19,030 nucleotides of DNA, from NCBI GenBank assembly GCA_910579115.1, contig CAJTSO010000037.1, forward strand, positions 1-19,030, given 5' to 3'. The first letter of the stretch is position 1; each line of letters starts with the position of its first letter. Position numbers and translations under genes: made by a program. Below, piece by piece: positions 16,368-19,030 of this stretch. This DNA comes from an uncultured Selenomonadaceae bacterium. Its GTDB lineage: Bacteria; Bacillota; Negativicutes; Selenomonadales; Selenomonadaceae. The notes below the pieces were generated by a model that saw nothing but the letters and a program-made list of their open reading frames with translations, was not told where the DNA came from and searched no databases.

Positions 16368-16410
16368 AAAGCCCTCTATGCCAAGGCGGCACTCGGCAAA
16401 AATAGCTATA

Positions 16411-16439
16411 AAAACAGTATCCGCAAATTTTACTGTTTT
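16411..16439. repeat. 9-bp inverted repeat upstream of wzt
   Basis: AAAACAGTA (16411-16419) is repeated in inverted form as TACTGTTTT (16431-16439), separated by 11 bases. It lies in the 146-base gap between the restored acyltransferase stop and the wzt start. It could form a weak AT-rich hairpin or be a binding site for a dimeric regulator. It is too AT-rich to be called a terminator with confidence. Confidence 0.4.
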
Positions 16440-16513
16440 CAGCTATGATTATGATTAAGAAAAAACACACTATAAAATAACAACCATCAGTAAATTATTA
16501 TTACTTCCTTAAT

Positions 16514-16722
16514 TTATACTTTATCTCTCAAATTCATGATGGGATATTCATAATATCTATACATAAAATACGATAAAATAAATACAAGTATCCATGTACA
16601 ACAATACAATAATCCTTTATAAATCATTGAATGTATATTCAGTGTATATTCTGCAACAAATGCAACTATTGGAAGATGAATCAAATAAACAGAGTATGAT
16701 ATCTTACTTAAAAGCGTTATTA
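16514..16722 (-). other. Out-of-frame C-terminal end of the acyltransferase (restored by one extra G)
   Basis: Directly after the G10 tract, in the +1 frame, is an open stretch that ends at TAA 16514-16516. It reads VITLLSKISYSVYLIHLPI, then a hydrophobic helix with WILVFILSYFMYRYYEYP, and ends IMNLRDKV. These are the expected last two membrane helices and the YYEYP end motif of acyltransferase 3 family proteins. With 11 (or 8) G the joined protein has 368 (or 367) residues, normal for the family. Confidence 0.88.
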
Positions 16723-17619
16723 CCCCCCCCCCAATTTCTGTTCTATTTTTATATTATACGCATAACACATAACTAATCCCCACGAAATACTCGTTGTATT
16801 AAAGAGTACAGTTTTTGCATATATACTTTCCACAAACTCTCTGTTATTCATAAACAAAAACATATTAAAAAGGATTCCACACAGTCCCAAAATCAACGCT
16901 TGTTTAGACGAAAAAATTTCAAATGCTTTCTTTTGTAAAAAAATACACGCCAATATCATCCCTATTCCCAATGAATCTAAACGCAAAAATGTATTCCTTC
17001 TGATCTGATAATCCCACATAAGATTATCACTGCCTACATATAGGACATAAATAATGCGTGCAAATGTAACTAAGAGAATAACTGACACAATTACAAAAGA
17101 AACATTTTTACGGTACTTATACGAAATAGTTAAAGTTATTGGGATAGTTACATAAAACCATTCTTCTACACACAAGCTCCATGATTCTGGAAAAAATGAT
17201 AAAGATACAGGATCATAATTTTGCCAAAATAATAAATATTTCCATAAAGGTATATGTATGTGTTCAGAGTTTCCCCCAAAAAATAATACATAATTCACAA
17301 TAAACATTAAAATATATAATGGTATTGTTCTAAACCATCTTCTTACCCAAAATTCTTTAAGAAACAGTAATATATTTGCCCAATTGTTTATATTCCCAGA
17401 TGTGAGCATTTTGATAAGTATTCGCCCAATAAGAAAGCCACTTAAAACGAAAAAAAGTTCAACACCATAAAAACCACAAACAGACAACCGCCACATTCCA
17501 TCACCTAGCAAAAAAGAATCGGCGTGCAATATATGCCTGGAATGTGATATTAATACCATAATAATGGCCATGGCTCTTATTAGATCCAAGCCAATATTAC
17601 GATTTGTAAATTCACTCAT
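16720..17619 (-). CDS. Acyltransferase 3 family membrane O-acyltransferase, truncated at a G10 tract (OFF)
   Basis: The 299-residue product as read belongs to the acyltransferase 3 (OafA-like) family, integral membrane enzymes that O-acetylate surface glycans from acetyl-CoA. Evidence: NIGLDLIRAMAIIMVLISHSRHI (8-30) with the conserved Arg and His, FYGVELFFVLSGFLIGR, and PESWSLCVEEWFY. At ten G residues the frame reads EQKLGGG then TAA, losing the last two membrane helices; the missing end is intact in the next frame. RBS GAGGA is about 11 bases before the ATG. The gene and its surroundings are clearly more AT-rich than wzm and wzt on either side, and it splits a pair that is normally adjacent, so it was probably acquired separately. 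ON needs 11 or 8 G. Sequencing error is the alternative. Confidence 0.9.
   Translation of the reverse strand: MSEFTNRNIGLDLIRAMAIIMVLISHSRHILHADSFLLGDGMWRLSVCGFYGVELFFVLSGFLIGRILIKMLTSGNINNWANILLFLKEFWVRRWFRTIPLYILMFIVNYVLFFGGNSEHIHIPLWKYLLFWQNYDPVSLSFFPESWSLCVEEWFYVTIPITLTISYKYRKNVSFVIVSVILLVTFARIIYVLYVGSDNLMWDYQIRRNTFLRLDSLGIGMILACIFLQKKAFEIFSSKQALILGLCGILFNMFLFMNNREFVESIYAKTVLFNTTSISWGLVMCYAYNIKIEQKLGGG
16723..16732 (-). repeat. G10 homopolymer (C10 on plus strand) in the acyltransferase
   Basis: Ten C residues on the plus strand. The upstream frame meets TAA immediately after the tract; the frame that restores the family-typical C-terminus needs 11 or 8 G. Candidate slipped-strand switch, OFF here. 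Confidence 0.9.
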
Positions 17620-17633
17620 AACTCAATAATTCC

Positions 17634-18443
17634 TCACAGCACGTCGGCAAAGTGCGGTCGTAACTTTTTAAACGTGGTTATCCCTATCAGGGCGATGGCT
17701 ACCGTTATGAGCCAAAAGGCTGGCGTGGTATGGCCTAAGTTCCAGAACCATTCATTATTTATAAAGCTGTTGCGGTAGCCCTCGACTATGTAGTACATGG
17801 GATTGAGCTTAAAAAATATTTGGTATTTTTCCGGTATCGTTTTTAGGTTCCAAAAGATTGGCGTTCCCCAGAAGCCGAATTGCAGCAGCATATTTACCAG
17901 CTGGCGCGCGTCTCTTATAAACACCGTCAGCGACGAGGTTATAAGCGACAGGCCAAAGACCAGGCAGATAAGCGCGAACAGATAGTAAATAACCTGTAGA
18001 TTGTAAATCGTCGGCGGATAGCCGTAGAGAGCGAACATAATAAAGAGCAGTCCGACGAAGAATAGATTTATGCAGAGAGCCGACATTATTTGGATAATAG
18101 GCAGCAGGCTTACGCGGAAGACGACTTTTTTTACCAGGAAGGCATTGGCGACGATGGAGTCGGTAGCGCTGAGCAAAGCGTCGTTGAAGAAGAACCATGG
18201 GAACATCCCGCAGACGAGCCAGAGGATGAAGGGGAAATTGCCGACGGGCATTGATTTGAATCCTACCTGGAATACGAACCAGAAAATCAAAACGGTGATG
18301 GTGGGCTGGATAAAGGCCCACATTATGCCTAAGTGGGAGCCGATATAACGGCGCTTGAGGTCGGTTTTGGTAAGCTCCCAGAGCAGGCGGCGATTTTTTA
18401 TGAGATCACGGATAAAGCCTGTTAAAAGACTCAGGTAGCGCAT
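17634..18443 (-). CDS. wzm: Wzm: ABC-2 type polysaccharide export permease
   Basis: A 269-residue permease of the ABC-2 family with about six membrane helices. The amphipathic N-terminal segment (ELTKTDLKRRYIGSHLGIMWAFIQP, 24-48) and the end KKLRPHFADVL are family hallmarks, as are FPFILWLVCGMFPWFFF and FGFWGTPIFW. With the Wzt ATPase it exports undecaprenyl-linked O-antigen-type polysaccharide across the inner membrane. AGGAG lies about 11 bases before the ATG. It follows a rhamnosyltransferase-type gene by 13 bases and is followed 14 bases later by the acyltransferase, so all are probably on one transcript. The permease carries no specificity signature for the glycan. Confidence 0.95.
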   Translation of the reverse strand: MRYLSLLTGFIRDLIKNRRLLWELTKTDLKRRYIGSHLGIMWAFIQPTITVLIFWFVFQVGFKSMPVGNFPFILWLVCGMFPWFFFNDALLSATDSIVANAFLVKKVVFRVSLLPIIQIMSALCINLFFVGLLFIMFALYGYPPTIYNLQVIYYLFALICLVFGLSLITSSLTVFIRDARQLVNMLLQFGFWGTPIFWNLKTIPEKYQIFFKLNPMYYIVEGYRNSFINNEWFWNLGHTTPAFWLITVAIALIGITTFKKLRPHFADVL

Positions 18444-18456
18444 ATATGATTGTCTC

Positions 18457-19030
18457 CTATATACTCAAGTAGCCCTTTTTATAGGCGACGTATTTTACAG
18501 CGTTTTGAAGTATTATCTTGACGGCCGGGGTAAGGCCGTGCTCTTTAACCGCTTTTTTTAGCTGATAAAAAAGTAGCTTTACTCCCTCGCTTTCGCCTTT
18601 GCCGAATTGTTGGAAGAGAGTTTTTTCTTCGGCGTAGAATCTTCCTATAGCCTGGTAGCGGCTTATGGTTTCCTTCCATTTGAAGTTATGGGAGTGTTTG
18701 ACGACGGCATCCGCTTCATAGGCGATGGTAAAGCCTGCTTCCAGGAGCCTGACTCCGGTTAAAATGTCTTCGCAAGTTTCTACCGGCGGGAAGCTTCCTA
18801 CTCCTTTTAGCGCGCTTACCCGGTACATGGCGAAGCTGTTGGAGATGAACGGGGTTTTCAGGCCGAGCTTTTGCCGGTCCAGGAGCGTTTTTTTGCGGCT
18901 TTGGTTTGGGTAGCTGAATTCTCGTTGGAGTTTGGCCGCTTCGTCGGCTCCGTCGCTGGCCGTTTGACGGCCGTAGGCGGCGCCGACTTTTTCGTCGCCG
19001 AAGGAGGCTAATAGTTTTTCCACCGCCAAA
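18457..19030 (-). CDS. GT2 glycosyltransferase (rhamnosyltransferase-like), 5' end outside window
   Basis: The 3' part of a family 2 glycosyltransferase; the frame is open at the right window edge, so the N-terminal nucleotide-binding domain is not visible. The visible 190 residues contain VGAAYGRQTA, REFSYPNQSRKKTL, TPFISNSFAMYR, then the catalytic-base block VETCEDILTGVRLLEAGF and the late motif ADAVVKHSHNFKW. This order and the helical C-terminal tail are typical of the RfbF/RgpF-like rhamnosyltransferase group, but sugar specificity cannot be read from the visible part. The stop lies 13 bases upstream of the wzm start. It would add a main-chain sugar to the polyprenyl-linked glycan in the cytoplasm. 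Confidence 0.88.
   Translation of the reverse strand, partial: LAVEKLLASFGDEKVGAAYGRQTASDGADEAAKLQREFSYPNQSRKKTLLDRQKLGLKTPFISNSFAMYRVSALKGVGSFPPVETCEDILTGVRLLEAGFTIAYEADAVVKHSHNFKWKETISRYQAIGRFYAEEKTLFQQFGKGESEGVKLLFYQLKKAVKEHGLTPAVKIILQNAVKYVAYKKGYLSI

Noticed and set aside
1..19030. CRISPR arrays, tRNA or rRNA genes, IS elements with terminal repeats
   Set aside because: I looked for regularly spaced repeats, cloverleaf structures and paired terminal inverted repeats with a transposase and found none; the Rpn gene is the only mobile-element-like item.

Overview
The window holds most of a surface polysaccharide (O-antigen-like) biosynthesis locus. Every convincing gene is on the minus strand, so transcription runs from base 19030 towards base 1. 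An ABC export pair (Wzm permease, Wzt ATPase with a glycan-binding C-terminal domain) implies an envelope glycan exported by the ABC-dependent route, usual in bacteria with an outer membrane. Shine-Dalgarno sites are AGGAG-like, TTG and GTG starts are common, base composition is moderately AT-rich, and an Rpn-type nuclease flanks the locus. This would fit a Gram-negative-type Firmicute (Negativicutes) or a similar gut/rumen anaerobe. The taxonomic guess is inference only.

Layout in transcription order. (1) 18457-19030: 3' end of a family 2 glycosyltransferase of rhamnosyltransferase type. (2) 17634-18443: wzm. (3) 16514-17619: an AT-rich membrane O-acyltransferase lying between wzm and wzt, broken at a G10 tract. 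(4) 15129-16367: wzt. (5) 13821-15116: a CMP-sugar synthetase fused to an RraA-like aldolase-type domain. (6) 13128-13811: a TylF-like methyltransferase. (7) 11307-13097: a large putative capsule-type glycosyltransferase. (8) 9027-11246: a two-headed GT2-GT4 glycosyltransferase. (9) 7603-9014: a GT4 glycosyltransferase split in two by a G11 tract. (10) 6695-7609: a sugar epimerase. (11) 1084-6662: a module with a GtrA-like flippase, a UDP-sugar dehydrogenase, a second epimerase, a polyprenyl-phosphate glycosyltransferase, a methyltransferase carrying a G10 tract, and a GT-C membrane glycosyltransferase. Beyond the locus come about 320 bases without a gene, a strong hairpin terminator, and the 5' part of an Rpn-family PD-(D/E)XK nuclease gene that runs off base 1 with no stop codon.

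The main discovery is three long poly-G tracts (on the coding strand) inside three decorating enzymes: a methyltransferase (G10, in frame, ON), a GT4 glycosyltransferase (G11, out of frame, OFF) and an acyltransferase (G10, out of frame, OFF). In both OFF genes a single added G restores a full-length, family-typical protein: the missing C-terminal halves are present and intact directly downstream. This is the signature of slipped-strand phase variation and would allow up to eight combinatorial surface-glycan states. Homopolymer sequencing error is the main alternative.

A second point of interest is the fusion of a CMP-sugar synthetase with an RraA-like domain that keeps its Arg-Asp active-site pair. 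It suggests that a 2-keto acid sugar may be made or trimmed and activated by one polypeptide. A third is the periplasmic (Gtr-like) side-chain module that carries its own nucleotide-sugar supply.
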